64,000 nt of DNA from Bradyrhizobium sp. ORS 278 (lineage in GTDB: Bacteria > Pseudomonadota > Alphaproteobacteria > Rhizobiales > Xanthobacteraceae): positions 3,410,001 to 3,474,000 of the forward strand of contig NC_009445.1 in the NCBI RefSeq assembly GCF_000026145.1. The letters run 5' to 3'. The notes under the pieces were generated by a model, which was not told where the DNA came from, searched no databases, and saw nothing but the letters and a program-made list of their open reading frames with translations. Each line of letters opens with the position of its first letter. Within the stretch, counting starts at the first letter, position 1. A program made the position numbers and the translations under genes. This document shows, in pieces, positions 1-9,073 of the stretch.

Positions 1-1
1 G

Positions 2-1282
2 CCGCCCGCGCGATGGCAGGAGCTTGCCGATCTCGACATTGCGTTGCTGGAGATCACCCCGGACCCGGTTACCAAGAAGGCTGCACAACCGATCCACTTC
101 GGAACGGACGGCTTGCCGCGCGACAAGATGCTCCAAATCAGCTTCGCCGGTTTCCCGAGACTGATGACGATCAGAAACAGCGACAATCGGGACGTCAGAC
201 AGCTGTTCGGAGAAGCCGCGCCCGCCACCGGCGTCAAGCAGAACATCTATACGATCGACATCAACAAGGGACGGCCTGCGAAGTCTGACGAAGAATGGAA
301 GGGCGCGTCGGGCGCTGCGGTGTTCTCGCAAGGCCAGCTGATTGCTGTGCTGACCGTCAAGATCGTGGACGGCATGGACGATTTCAGCGCGATGCGCCTC
401 GATGCCGCTCTTCGCGATCCCGATTTCCGCCAACGCGTTGCCGCGTCACAGGCGGCGATTTCGACCAAAGGCGCCGCCGAATCCAACCTCAATCTGGGCC
501 GGCTCGTCTGCCTGGTCGATCGCGATCCACAAGACAGCGCATTTCGAACCGCGTATCGAAAGCTGCTCGACGACAGGCGGGTTCGGCCGTTGTGCTGCCT
601 GATCTATGGCGGCGCCCGGCATCGGCCGATCGACCTGGCTGACCGCTTCGCGCTGGTGACGATCCCTGAACTGCGCAAGCTGAGGCCTGGCGAGACATCG
701 CCATTCAAGCCGATAAATTGGCCCAGCAGCGAGGTCGACGTTACCAACGGTCTCGCAACCTTGCGCGCGCTGCTCTGGAATGTTCTGTGCGACGAGGATG
801 GCAGTGAGGTTCCTGTCGAGCCGGCTGCGTTCAGGGAGCGTCTTTGTGACGAGAGCCGCCCGCACTTCTTCGTCTCGGAGCTTTCGCCAACGCAGCTGAC
901 GGCGGAAAGCGCGGTGTTGTGGAGCGCCTGGCTCGCGTTTCTCGAATCTGTTGCGGTCTACGAGCTGTCACGTCCGCCGCTGCACATCTTCCTGGTCACC
1001 GATGCAACGCGCGCTCAGATCGAGGCGTGGCTGAAGCAGATTACGCCGGCGAAGGAGGTTGCGCTGCCGTCGTTTGCTGAGCTTGGCGCCTGCAAATGGA
1101 TCGATTTCGGCGAATGGATCGATCGTCGAGTTCCCAAAATCGTGCCGGCGTTGGCCGCGGAGGCGACGCAAATCAAGGATGATCTCGAGAGTGAGCTCGA
1201 CCAGATGCTCGGCGGCCCGCGAGAGTTCACAGCTTCCGACCTGAAGACGGTCGTCCGTAAAGTGCGTCGGATGGCGAGATAG
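2..1282 (+). CDS. Trypsin-like serine protease with long C-terminal domain (5' end outside window)
   Basis: The reading frame is open from base 2 and shows 426 residues; its start lies left of the window. Two parts of a chymotrypsin-type triad are visible: Asp in DLDIALLEI (codon 35-37) and Ser in KGASGAAVF (codon 308-310). The His should be upstream. The region after about residue 160 is not protease. It begins with a strand like LVCLVDRDP and resembles the Rossmann-like inactive STAND adaptor domains described next to MoxR/vWA conflict systems; that is inference from pattern. The C-terminus is helical and basic. It is the first gene of a four-gene cassette, 10 bp before the AAA+ ATPase. The natural role is probably signal-triggered proteolysis. 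Confidence 0.75.
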   Translation, partial: PPARWQELADLDIALLEITPDPVTKKAAQPIHFGTDGLPRDKMLQISFAGFPRLMTIRNSDNRDVRQLFGEAAPATGVKQNIYTIDINKGRPAKSDEEWKGASGAAVFSQGQLIAVLTVKIVDGMDDFSAMRLDAALRDPDFRQRVAASQAAISTKGAAESNLNLGRLVCLVDRDPQDSAFRTAYRKLLDDRRVRPLCCLIYGGARHRPIDLADRFALVTIPELRKLRPGETSPFKPINWPSSEVDVTNGLATLRALLWNVLCDEDGSEVPVEPAAFRERLCDESRPHFFVSELSPTQLTAESAVLWSAWLAFLESVAVYELSRPPLHIFLVTDATRAQIEAWLKQITPAKEVALPSFAELGACKWIDFGEWIDRRVPKIVPALAAEATQIKDDLESELDQMLGGPREFTASDLKTVVRKVRRMAR

Positions 1283-1292
1283 AGGGCTTTCG

Positions 1293-2402
1293 ATGGTCGA
1301 GTCGATTTATGCAGGCGTTGGGTCCGCAACTAAGGAGCCGAAGCTTCCCGAACCGATTGAACCGCACTTCCGCAAGAGCTCCGGCTACATCCCGAGCCCC
1401 GCGTTGAAGGCTGCGGTCGACGTTGCGATGATCCTGGGCCAGCCGCTTTTGCTCACGGGTGAGCCCGGCACCGGCAAGACGACGCTCGCCCGCGCGGTCG
1501 CCGACGAATTGTTCGACGGACGCTATCTCGAAATGCAGGTCAAATCCTCTACCAGCCGCACCGATCTGCTCTATCGGATCGACGAGCTGGGACGCTTTCG
1601 CGACGCGCAACCGCAGCGCATGACCAAGCCGACGATCGCCTATGTCGAGTTCCAACCGCTTGGCGAGGCGATCATCCGCTCTTGCGGTCCGGATGCTCCG
1701 CTCAGCGACAGGGCCGGGCGTCCGCTCAGCGGTGACGAGCCGGTTCTCGATGAGATTTTCGGCAAACGTCCGGGTCGTCCCGACGGCGCTCCGACCACAC
1801 GGATGCTGCTGCCTCATGCGACGAATTGGACGAGGCAGGAACGCTGGGTCGTGCTGATCGACGAGATCGACAAGGCGCCGCGCGACGCGCCGAACGATCT
1901 TCTCGAGGAGTTCGAACGTCTCTCGTTCGCGATCCCGGAGCTAGGCCTGCGCGTCGATCCACCCGAGAAGGCGCCAAGACCGGTGGTGTTCATCACGAGC
2001 AACAGCGAGAAGAGCCTGCCCGAGGCATTTCTGCGGCGCTGCGCCTTCCACCACATCGAGTTTCCCGACAACGACATGCTGCGCCGGATCATCGAAAGCC
2101 GCCTCGGCGGCCTGGTGTTTTCCGACGAAGACCAGCTCGACCAGCTGCTCACGCTGTTCAATGACCTGCGAAAGGCGCTGCGCAAGCCGCCGAGCACATC
2201 CGAATTGTTGAACTCGCTCCGGCTGCTCAAGGCGAACCCCAAGATTGTCGCCACGACAGACTTGCGCGACCACGTCGACGAACTCAAGAGTCAGCTGAGC
2301 GCACTCGCGAAGATGCCGGAAGATATCGTCAGAGCCAAGACGATCATCGATGCCTGGGCCGCGGACCCGGCCCGGAGCCGCGCCCAGGCAGCAAAGCCGT
2401 GA
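1293..2402 (+). CDS. MoxR-type AAA+ ATPase
   Basis: A 369-residue single-domain AAA+ ATPase of the MoxR group. Walker A GEPGTGKTT lies near residue 57, Walker B VVLIDEID near 186, sensor-1 FITSNSEK near 233 and an arginine-finger-like LRRC near 247. MoxR proteins act as ATP-driven remodelling chaperones with a vWA-domain partner, and that partner fits the next gene, whose GTG start overlaps this stop codon (GTGA). The overlap implies translational coupling. The insert between Walker A and B (about residues 115-180) is longer than in plain MoxR and names no known domain. The C-terminal helical lid is present, so the gene looks intact. Confidence 0.9.
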   Translation: MVESIYAGVGSATKEPKLPEPIEPHFRKSSGYIPSPALKAAVDVAMILGQPLLLTGEPGTGKTTLARAVADELFDGRYLEMQVKSSTSRTDLLYRIDELGRFRDAQPQRMTKPTIAYVEFQPLGEAIIRSCGPDAPLSDRAGRPLSGDEPVLDEIFGKRPGRPDGAPTTRMLLPHATNWTRQERWVVLIDEIDKAPRDAPNDLLEEFERLSFAIPELGLRVDPPEKAPRPVVFITSNSEKSLPEAFLRRCAFHHIEFPDNDMLRRIIESRLGGLVFSDEDQLDQLLTLFNDLRKALRKPPSTSELLNSLRLLKANPKIVATTDLRDHVDELKSQLSALAKMPEDIVRAKTIIDAWAADPARSRAQAAKP

Positions 2403-5400
2403 CGGCCAGGGCGGATTGGCTCGACGATCCGCTGGTGCTGTGCACCTTCCTGCGCGAACGCGGTCTGCGTCTGGGGACCGGCGAGGCCTTGCGGGTCAGC
2501 GCCGTGCTCGACGAACTCGGCCGGCGCGGCACCAAGCCGCGCACGGCTCAAGAAGCGACGCGATGGCTCGCGCCGCTGGTGTGCACGAACGCGGCGCAGC
2601 AGGCGGTACTGCCACTGCTGTTGGCCGAATTCGAGAGCCTCTTCATCCCCGCTCCGGTCCCGCCGGCACCGCTACCAACGCTCCCGCCTGCCGAGCAAGA
2701 TCCGGCAGGCGCCGGCGCGAATTTGATGAAGAACCCGTTCGTCGCCGGCGCAATTTTGCTTGGCATGATCGGCCTCTTCGTCGCGCTGGCCTATGCGCTC
2801 GGGTTTCGCGTCTCCCCAGACCCTCCTCCTGTTTCCGATCCCAGGACCGCCGTGCAACCGCTGACCAGAGACTTCAGCTGGCTATGGATGCGGCTCTCAC
2901 AGGGTTTGAGTTTTGCGATCGTTCCGATCGGTTTCTGGCTGATGTTCTACAGCTGGTACCGCCGCCGCCCGGTCGTGCTGCAACGGGCACGCACGCGCGA
3001 CGCGCCGGACGAAAAGGCAAGACATTCGCTTGCCGAGTCGTCGGCCGACCGTTTCGTGCTGTTCGGTGCGCCGGAGCTGCGCCGGCCGCTGCAGGCGATG
3101 CGCGCACACCGGCTCGCCCCCTCGGCGGGATACGACTTTGCGCAAAGCGCTTGTGCGACCGCAAAGGCCGGCGGTTTCCTGACGCTGGTGCAGGATCTGC
3201 GGCCGATGCTGCCCGAATATCCGGTGCTCATCGAGCAGCTTTCGGGCAAGGATCATGTTGCCGCGCTCGGCCGCGCGCTTGCCGCGCGACTGACCGCCGA
3301 GCGACTGGCGGCAACGGTCTATGTGTTCTCGACCGATCCACGCATGCTGCGCGGCGACACCCGTCGCCTGCTCGGGCTTGGCGATGTCCTCAGCCGCCAT
3401 GGCGATGACACCATCCTTCTGGTCAGCGACGGCGATGTGCTGATCGACCCGCTGACGGGCGCAGCGAACGCCTACGCGCTCGAGCTGCTGGCCTGGGCCA
3501 ATCCGGTGCTGCTGACGCCAGTGCCGCTCGCGCGCTGGTCGCGCCGCGAGCAGGTGTTGGCTGAAGCCGGCCTGCTGGTGATGCCGGCCACGCCGGAAGG
3601 CCTGGCGCAGCTCGCGCTGAAGCTTGCGGGCAATGCCGAGCTGCAAAGCCCGGCCTTGCGGCTGCCTGCTGCACAGTGCCGCGCGGTCCGACGCGACATC
3701 CACGCCAGCCTCGCCTGGCACCATGACGAACCGATACCCGCACCGGAAGAGCGCGAGGAGATCATTGATGCGATCGCGGCGGAGCTTCCCGCCGCGGCGT
3801 TCGAACTGCTTTGCGTGCTCGCCCGATTCCCCGATGTCCGCCTCGATCTCACGCTGCACATGGGGCTGATGCTGAAGCGACGCAACGGCGATCCGCTGCT
3901 CGACGAAGAAAGCTTTGGCGCGCTGGCGTGGCTGCCGTGGATGCGGCTCGGCCGTCTTCCGGACTGGCTTCGTCTCGACCTGGTTCAGTGCCTGTCGGCG
4001 AAACGGCGCGAGGAGGCGCGACAGCTCTACGATCTCTGGCTGGCGCAGGGGCTCCCGCAACAGGGAGGTGACGATACACCGATTGCCTATGAGCCGGGAG
4101 CTTTCGCGCGACTGTTGCGCCGCCACGTCGCCAGCGATCCGAGCACGCCCCTGCGCGATGTGATCTTCCTGAAGTCGCAACGCGGCGAGGAGATCAGCGA
4201 CATCGACCTGCGCGCCCCGGACGTACTGCGCCGGCTGCTACGTCCGGGCTTTCTCGACCCAGAATGGATTGCCGGCGCGGTGGCGCTCGGACTCGCGGTT
4301 TTGGCTTTCGTCTATGCGCCGGAGCTCGTTGCGCTTCGCAAAACCCGGACGATTGACGGGGTGCCAGGCGCGATATCAATCGTGGCCGGCTCCGCCGCTT
4401 CGATCATCACCTGGCATCTCGCAGCTTATCTTGAGCGCTGGCGAGCGTGGCTTACGATCACCAATGTCGTATCGGTTCTGCTCTTGCTCGTGACGCAAGC
4501 GATTGTGATCGTCGACGTAGCACCTAACGATCTCTTTCGGGCGGCTATGGCAAGTCTCTTATTGCCAGGGTTTGTGCTCGCCTTGGTCCCTGCCAAAATT
4601 GAGCCTCTGGACCAACTGCTGCCGTTCCGTGATCTGTCGACCTTTCTCTACCTGCTGGCCGGCGTCCTGTATGCGGTCGTGATGATCGATGTCGCGAACA
4701 AGTCGACCGATGGCATTCTCGTTGCGGCGATCGGCGTAACACTTCTAGCCGCTATCCTGAGCAACATTGTCAATCTTCCACTGGTGTTCATGTTGATAGG
4801 CGCAATTCTTGGTGGGATCTTCTCTTATTTTCCTGCTGTGGCAGTCGTCTTGTTGCTCCAATGGCTCGTACGCCCTGGTGATTTCGAAAACGTTCTGTCG
4901 CTCCAATCGTGGGTCCACATTGGGATCATCACAGCGGTCTATGGCGCGATGCTCGCGGCCGTGACGCTGCGACGCATCCGCCTGACCCGGTTTCTCATCA
5001 TCGCCGCGCTCGGTATTGTCGGTATTCTCGTAGCCACAATCGCAAATGCAATGTTCGATGTACCCTCTGCGCCATCGAGGGCGCCACAGCACCTGACACC
5101 CCTTCGACTGTGGTCGAGTTACGTGCCGTCGGGCGGCCTTTGCCTGGTGCTGACATTGCTTGCGCTGGTGCGACCCGATGCCCTGACCTCCCGCCCGGTG
5201 GTTCGCGGCGGGCTCGTCTATATGGTGACTGTCTTTGCGGCCGGTCTGCTGATCGGCGTGCTCTCCGATAGCTCCCCCAATGATTTCGCCAGCAGCAACT
5301 ACCGCATGTTTAGCGTGCCGGTGAGGCAGATCGGAGCCGCAATCGGCCACGCCGTGCAGTTCCTGTTCGTGCCCGGTGCGATCGCGGCGATCATGGCCGC

Positions 5401-6598
5401 CCTTGCCAACGCCGAGGCGCGCCAGAACGGAGCGTCCGCCAGCGCATCGCCCTGGCGCGCATTTGCGGCGGTGTATGCGCCGCCGCTATGGCTGGTCGCG
5501 ATCCCACCGCTCGGGCTCCTCACGGTTCAGGGAGCTCTGTTCGGAACGACATTCGGCGCGCCGCTTCTGTTCATCCCAGCGGCGGCGGCGCTCGGCAGCC
5601 ATTTCGGGACGGCGTCATGGCCCGCCGTCATCATCGGCGGATTGCCATTTTTCCTCTATCTCGATTTTGCCCCGCTGAAGACCATCGCCAGTCCTGGCAT
5701 ATTCCTGACGGCGCTGCTCGTGCATCGACTGTTTGCCGATCCGACGTTTCGCACACGCGTCTTGTTCGCGACCTCGCTGGCGCCGATCCAGCTGACGGCA
5801 ATCATCCTGCTGCTCGGAAGCACTTACCAGTTCGCGATCGGGTCGGACCCCAGCGGCAGCGGATCGGCCGAGCTCGCCCTCTATTATGTTCTGTTTCTGT
5901 TGGGCGCATCGCGCATTCCGAAGGTTCCAGTCACCGGCGTACTACTCGCCGTGGCGGTCGTGACATTTGCTGTCAATTTCTCTGTAGATCGACTGATAGG
6001 CACCAATCCGATGTCAGCCGTCGAATGGCCAGTTTATCTGACGCTCGGCTTCACTCATCCATCGGAGATCACGACCCCGCTCGCGTTCCTGCTCCTTGGA
6101 GGCTACCTCTTTCACTGGCAGCTCCCCCGTGCCCTTCAGCGAGAAGAGAGTCGAAACGGAGAGACCGCGAATGTGGCGAGCGCGCTGGCCGGCGTCCTGC
6201 TGCTGTGTGTTGTCCTGAGCCATGCCGAGTTGCGCGGCAGCTCGCTGGGAAGAACAGCCTTCGATGGCCTGATCGGCGCAGCAGTCTTCCAGCCCTTGAT
6301 CTTCATGCTCGGCATGGCCCTCGGCTGGCGCGGCGTCCTGCTCTCCGCCGCCATTTTGCTTGGCGGTGAATTCCTTCCCGCCTTATTGTCCGGCTCTGGC
6401 AAGCTCGCGTTAGCCTTTAACGTCTGGGATCTTAAAGTCGCGATGAGCTATCCCAGGCCAATCGATGTTCTAACGTCTCGGTTCGATGATCTCGCCTTCG
6501 CGCTGTTCGGTTGGCGCGTGATGCTCGCATTCAGGCCCTCCGTCGCGAGCGGTGCCGTCGATGCAAGGGCCGAGGCGCCGATGCCAAAGGCGGCATGA
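2399..6598 (+). CDS. Giant vWA-like / polytopic membrane protein (MoxR partner)
   Basis: A 1399-residue protein starting at GTG inside the stop of the MoxR gene. Residues 1-85 form a helical domain like the N-termini of vWA partners. Two membrane helices follow (about 118-140 and 178-200). Residues about 210-420 form a Rossmann-like domain with strands YPVLIEQLS, TVYVFSTDP and ILLVSDGD, which resembles the vWA-like domains beside MoxR genes but lacks a clear DxSxS metal site. A soluble helical part runs to about 615. From about 622 to 1380 the protein is almost continuous membrane helix, perhaps 18 or more segments. It is likely the inner-membrane platform of the cassette. The membrane part matches no transporter family I recognise. 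Confidence 0.7.
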   Translation: MTARADWLDDPLVLCTFLRERGLRLGTGEALRVSAVLDELGRRGTKPRTAQEATRWLAPLVCTNAAQQAVLPLLLAEFESLFIPAPVPPAPLPTLPPAEQDPAGAGANLMKNPFVAGAILLGMIGLFVALAYALGFRVSPDPPPVSDPRTAVQPLTRDFSWLWMRLSQGLSFAIVPIGFWLMFYSWYRRRPVVLQRARTRDAPDEKARHSLAESSADRFVLFGAPELRRPLQAMRAHRLAPSAGYDFAQSACATAKAGGFLTLVQDLRPMLPEYPVLIEQLSGKDHVAALGRALAARLTAERLAATVYVFSTDPRMLRGDTRRLLGLGDVLSRHGDDTILLVSDGDVLIDPLTGAANAYALELLAWANPVLLTPVPLARWSRREQVLAEAGLLVMPATPEGLAQLALKLAGNAELQSPALRLPAAQCRAVRRDIHASLAWHHDEPIPAPEEREEIIDAIAAELPAAAFELLCVLARFPDVRLDLTLHMGLMLKRRNGDPLLDEESFGALAWLPWMRLGRLPDWLRLDLVQCLSAKRREEARQLYDLWLAQGLPQQGGDDTPIAYEPGAFARLLRRHVASDPSTPLRDVIFLKSQRGEEISDIDLRAPDVLRRLLRPGFLDPEWIAGAVALGLAVLAFVYAPELVALRKTRTIDGVPGAISIVAGSAASIITWHLAAYLERWRAWLTITNVVSVLLLLVTQAIVIVDVAPNDLFRAAMASLLLPGFVLALVPAKIEPLDQLLPFRDLSTFLYLLAGVLYAVVMIDVANKSTDGILVAAIGVTLLAAILSNIVNLPLVFMLIGAILGGIFSYFPAVAVVLLLQWLVRPGDFENVLSLQSWVHIGIITAVYGAMLAAVTLRRIRLTRFLIIAALGIVGILVATIANAMFDVPSAPSRAPQHLTPLRLWSSYVPSGGLCLVLTLLALVRPDALTSRPVVRGGLVYMVTVFAAGLLIGVLSDSSPNDFASSNYRMFSVPVRQIGAAIGHAVQFLFVPGAIAAIMAALANAEARQNGASASASPWRAFAAVYAPPLWLVAIPPLGLLTVQGALFGTTFGAPLLFIPAAAALGSHFGTASWPAVIIGGLPFFLYLDFAPLKTIASPGIFLTALLVHRLFADPTFRTRVLFATSLAPIQLTAIILLLGSTYQFAIGSDPSGSGSAELALYYVLFLLGASRIPKVPVTGVLLAVAVVTFAVNFSVDRLIGTNPMSAVEWPVYLTLGFTHPSEITTPLAFLLLGGYLFHWQLPRALQREESRNGETANVASALAGVLLLCVVLSHAELRGSSLGRTAFDGLIGAAVFQPLIFMLGMALGWRGVLLSAAILLGGEFLPALLSGSGKLALAFNVWDLKVAMSYPRPIDVLTSRFDDLAFALFGWRVMLAFRPSVASGAVDARAEAPMPKAA

Positions 6599-6599
6599 C

Positions 6600-7622
6600 A
6601 TGGCATCCTCGGTCTCATCCCCCACTTTCGTGCGCGGTCAATGCACCGTGCACTATGCCTCAAGCGCAAGCATTGGCTATCGATTTCGGCCGAGCCTGAT
6701 CCTGATCGCTACGAAGGATGAGAAGCTGGGGCAGCCGGAGTCGGTTGATCTCGGTGACGGCATGCAGCGGCCGGTTCGTCTGCTGGCGTCGCGCACCGGC
6801 ATTGGCGGCCGCGTGTCGCTGCTGGCGATCGAGGGCATCGGTGGGCCGTCCCTGGATGATGATAGTGCCAGCGAAGTGCTGTCTGAGCGACCGATCGATT
6901 TTACCGAAGCCGTGGCGCTTCGCGCCGACGAAGGGGGAGCCGTCGCGGGATACATCTTGAGTTTTCAGGGCTCGGACCGGCGCATGGATTTTATTACGGC
7001 GGAAGAGCCTGAATTGACGATCGGGTCCCCGGTGTTCATCGGCGATCGCTTCATCGGGATTGTTGCGCGCAACCGATCGCCGCCGGAGCAATGGCTCGTT
7101 ACGCCGATCCGGCTTGCCGAGCTTTTCTTCGATACGGAACGGCGACAGGCGATCGAGACCGCGACCGGCAAGCAACTGGGCGAGCAATTCCTCGCGCTGG
7201 TGCGTTCGTTCAAGGCTCATGTCACGCGCCTCTGGTCGCTGTACGAGCTGGTCGAAAGCCCTGAGTTCAAGCTCCATTTGGTGAGATCGGAGGTCGGCCC
7301 GACGTCGGCACCAGCCGAAGGCAAGGCACCAATCCAGGACAATGGCAGCGCCCGCGAATTCAACGCCGCCGCCGGGGCGTTGCGAGACCGCGCTGCGCAA
7401 TTTGCCGACGCTGTGCTGCACGAGGCGCCCGAGGGCGTGTGGACGCCGCTCGGCCGGCCGCCTCGGCAGTTTCCGCTGGCTCCGGCGGTCCCGGTGGCCT
7501 GGGCCATCGTCCTGCTGCTGCTCCTGCTGTCAGGCGCGGGCATTCTTGCTGTGCTCGGCACTCCCTCGCAGCTGCAGCCCGACACCAAACCACCGGTTGA
7601 GCAGCTCAAAGGTGCTGGTTGA
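6600..7622 (+). CDS. Protease-like protein without nucleophile, C-terminal membrane anchor
   Basis: ATG at 6600 starts one base after the previous stop; an earlier in-frame ATG at 6552 would overlap the upstream gene by 47 bases and is less likely. The 340-residue product has a beta-rich N-terminal half ending in ELTIGSPVFIGDRFIGIVA. This matches the trypsin-like GDSGSPVF strand-turn-strand, with the catalytic Ser position occupied by Ile, so the domain is probably inactive. A helical linker follows, then one membrane helix near residues 296-318 and a short tail. A tail-anchored dead protease-like domain suggests a sensor or scaffold for the active protease at the start of the cassette; this is inference. 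Confidence 0.55.
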   Translation: MASSVSSPTFVRGQCTVHYASSASIGYRFRPSLILIATKDEKLGQPESVDLGDGMQRPVRLLASRTGIGGRVSLLAIEGIGGPSLDDDSASEVLSERPIDFTEAVALRADEGGAVAGYILSFQGSDRRMDFITAEEPELTIGSPVFIGDRFIGIVARNRSPPEQWLVTPIRLAELFFDTERRQAIETATGKQLGEQFLALVRSFKAHVTRLWSLYELVESPEFKLHLVRSEVGPTSAPAEGKAPIQDNGSAREFNAAAGALRDRAAQFADAVLHEAPEGVWTPLGRPPRQFPLAPAVPVAWAIVLLLLLLSGAGILAVLGTPSQLQPDTKPPVEQLKGAG

Positions 7623-8359
7623 GCGCCAAAGAGATCTCTCTCGGCCGAGGTTGCGACGTCGTGCCGTCCCGTTGGCAGGTTGAGAAACTGAGGGTCGCAG
7701 CCGGTGTTGGTCAGAATCGTTGGCAGCGCGTCGCAGCCGGCCGGGATCGGATCGACCTACCGGGCAATGATCTGCCAGAAGGTCACGCCGAGGCCCTGGC
7801 CGGCACGGCACGACAGGTCAGGCGTCTCGTCAAGGCGGCGCAGGCTGCGGAGGGCGGCGAGCCCCGCATTGCAAGCTCTGGTAATACAGAACGCCGCCTG
7901 GAGTCTGTGCTACCAGATCACAGTCGGCACTGATCGGGTGGGAGAAGGCCTGGAAGAGAACGGGGCCGGACTCTCTGAGGGGCAGTCGGCCTGAGGACGG
8001 GCGGCCGGTTTGCGGGACTGCATGCGGTTCACGGCGAGCCTCGCACTGGCGACGCTCATTGCGGTTGGCGCCTCTCGCCATCTCTCAGAACCCCGCGACC
8101 TGTCGATCGCATGGCGGCGTAGCACAGCGAAGATTCGGCGATATGCGGGCCCGGAGTTGCTGTGACACAATCGACCTATGTCGCCGTGCGGCCATTGCCC
8201 GAGTGAGTTGCGCGCTCCGACCGATGCGAGGTCCTGCAAGCTCCTGAATCCGGCGTATCCTCCCGTGAGCTTCGCACGCCGTTCCATAGGGGCAGGGTGC
8301 CGTCGGGCGGCTAAAGCTCGCGCCGATCTGGATGAGCTCATCTGGACGGTCACCCGCCG
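7623..8359. other. 737-bp gene-poor stretch after the conflict cassette
   Basis: No reading frame here has convincing protein character on either strand. Short frames are arginine-rich translations of the opposite strand. The only ordered signal is a 12-bp perfect palindrome, GATGAGCTCATC at 8331-8342, 17 bp before the next gene. The stretch may hold promoters or decayed island sequence. Confidence 0.5.
8331..8342. promoter_or_regulatory. 12-bp palindrome upstream of winged-helix gene
   Basis: GATGAGCTCATC is a perfect dyad 17 bp upstream of the GTG at 8360. Its position suits an operator used by the downstream HTH protein itself. A single short palindrome can occur by chance. Confidence 0.3.
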
Positions 8360-9073
8360 GTGACGATCGTCCGTCGCGTGCACAGGGCGCAGTTCACCAT
8401 CGTCCCGAACGCGGTCTTCGCGGATACCCGTCTCTCTGTCCAGGCCAAGGGTGTCCTCGGCTATCTCTTGTCGCGCCCCCACAACTGGCATGTCCGCCTC
8501 GATCATATCGGGCGAACCCTCCTGGTCGGCCGCAAGAAGCTGCAGCGTATTTTCCGAGAGTTGATCGCCGCCGGCTACGTCACACGCGAAGCACAACGAA
8601 TTGTCGACGGACATCGGTTCGGTGAGATTGATTACGTCGTCCGTGACGTGCCGGCGCCTGTGGATAAGTCGGCGCGTCCGCGGGGTCGAAAGGGACCTGC
8701 GGCTCCGCGGGTCCAAAAGGGACCTGCGTATAAAGACTCACCGCAGGGCCCTGAGGGACCTGCCTATAAAGAACGATATAAAAACAGACCTGATCTGCTG
8801 GGAGCACGCGCTTTCGATGGTTGGCCTGACGTCGTCGGCACGGCGCACGATGAGATGGCCGAGCTCCAGGATGACGCCTGCCTCGATCCGAGGATTGTCG
8901 AGCTTTTCGACGATGCTGCTGAAGGTTGGGAGTTGATTGTCGCGCTTCCGGACCCGGCACGGGACGAGTTGCTTCAACGCTACCGGCGGGGCGAGCTCGA
9001 TCGGTTTGCGATCATGGAGCTCCGGACCCGATACCGACATTTGCTGGGTGGCGGTCGGCCGAAGGGCAGGTAA
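8360..9073 (+). CDS. Winged-helix (HTH_36-type) replication-like protein of mobile element
   Basis: A 237-residue protein. Residues about 8-75 form a winged-helix domain of the HTH_36 type (FTIVPNAVFADTRLS, then GRKKLQRIFRELIAAGYVTR), common in replication initiators and replisome organisers of plasmids, phages and integrated elements. The middle is a low-complexity linker with the motif KGPA repeated (KGPAAP, KGPAYK, EGPAYK). The C-terminus is acidic then basic and unassigned. It sits between the conflict cassette and the excisionase/integrase pair, so it probably belongs to the island's maintenance module. The start is GTG; an alternative GTG at 8378 is possible. Confidence 0.6.
   Translation: MTIVRRVHRAQFTIVPNAVFADTRLSVQAKGVLGYLLSRPHNWHVRLDHIGRTLLVGRKKLQRIFRELIAAGYVTREAQRIVDGHRFGEIDYVVRDVPAPVDKSARPRGRKGPAAPRVQKGPAYKDSPQGPEGPAYKERYKNRPDLLGARAFDGWPDVVGTAHDEMAELQDDACLDPRIVELFDDAAEGWELIVALPDPARDELLQRYRRGELDRFAIMELRTRYRHLLGGGRPKGR

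Noticed and set aside
2897..4180. A 427-codon minus-strand frame inside the giant membrane protein
   Set aside because: Arg/Gln/His-rich shadow of a GC-rich gene; no start signal or motif.
7910..8716. A 268-codon minus-strand frame over the gene-poor stretch
   Set aside because: It overlaps the winged-helix gene and shows no fold-like pattern; likely antisense noise.
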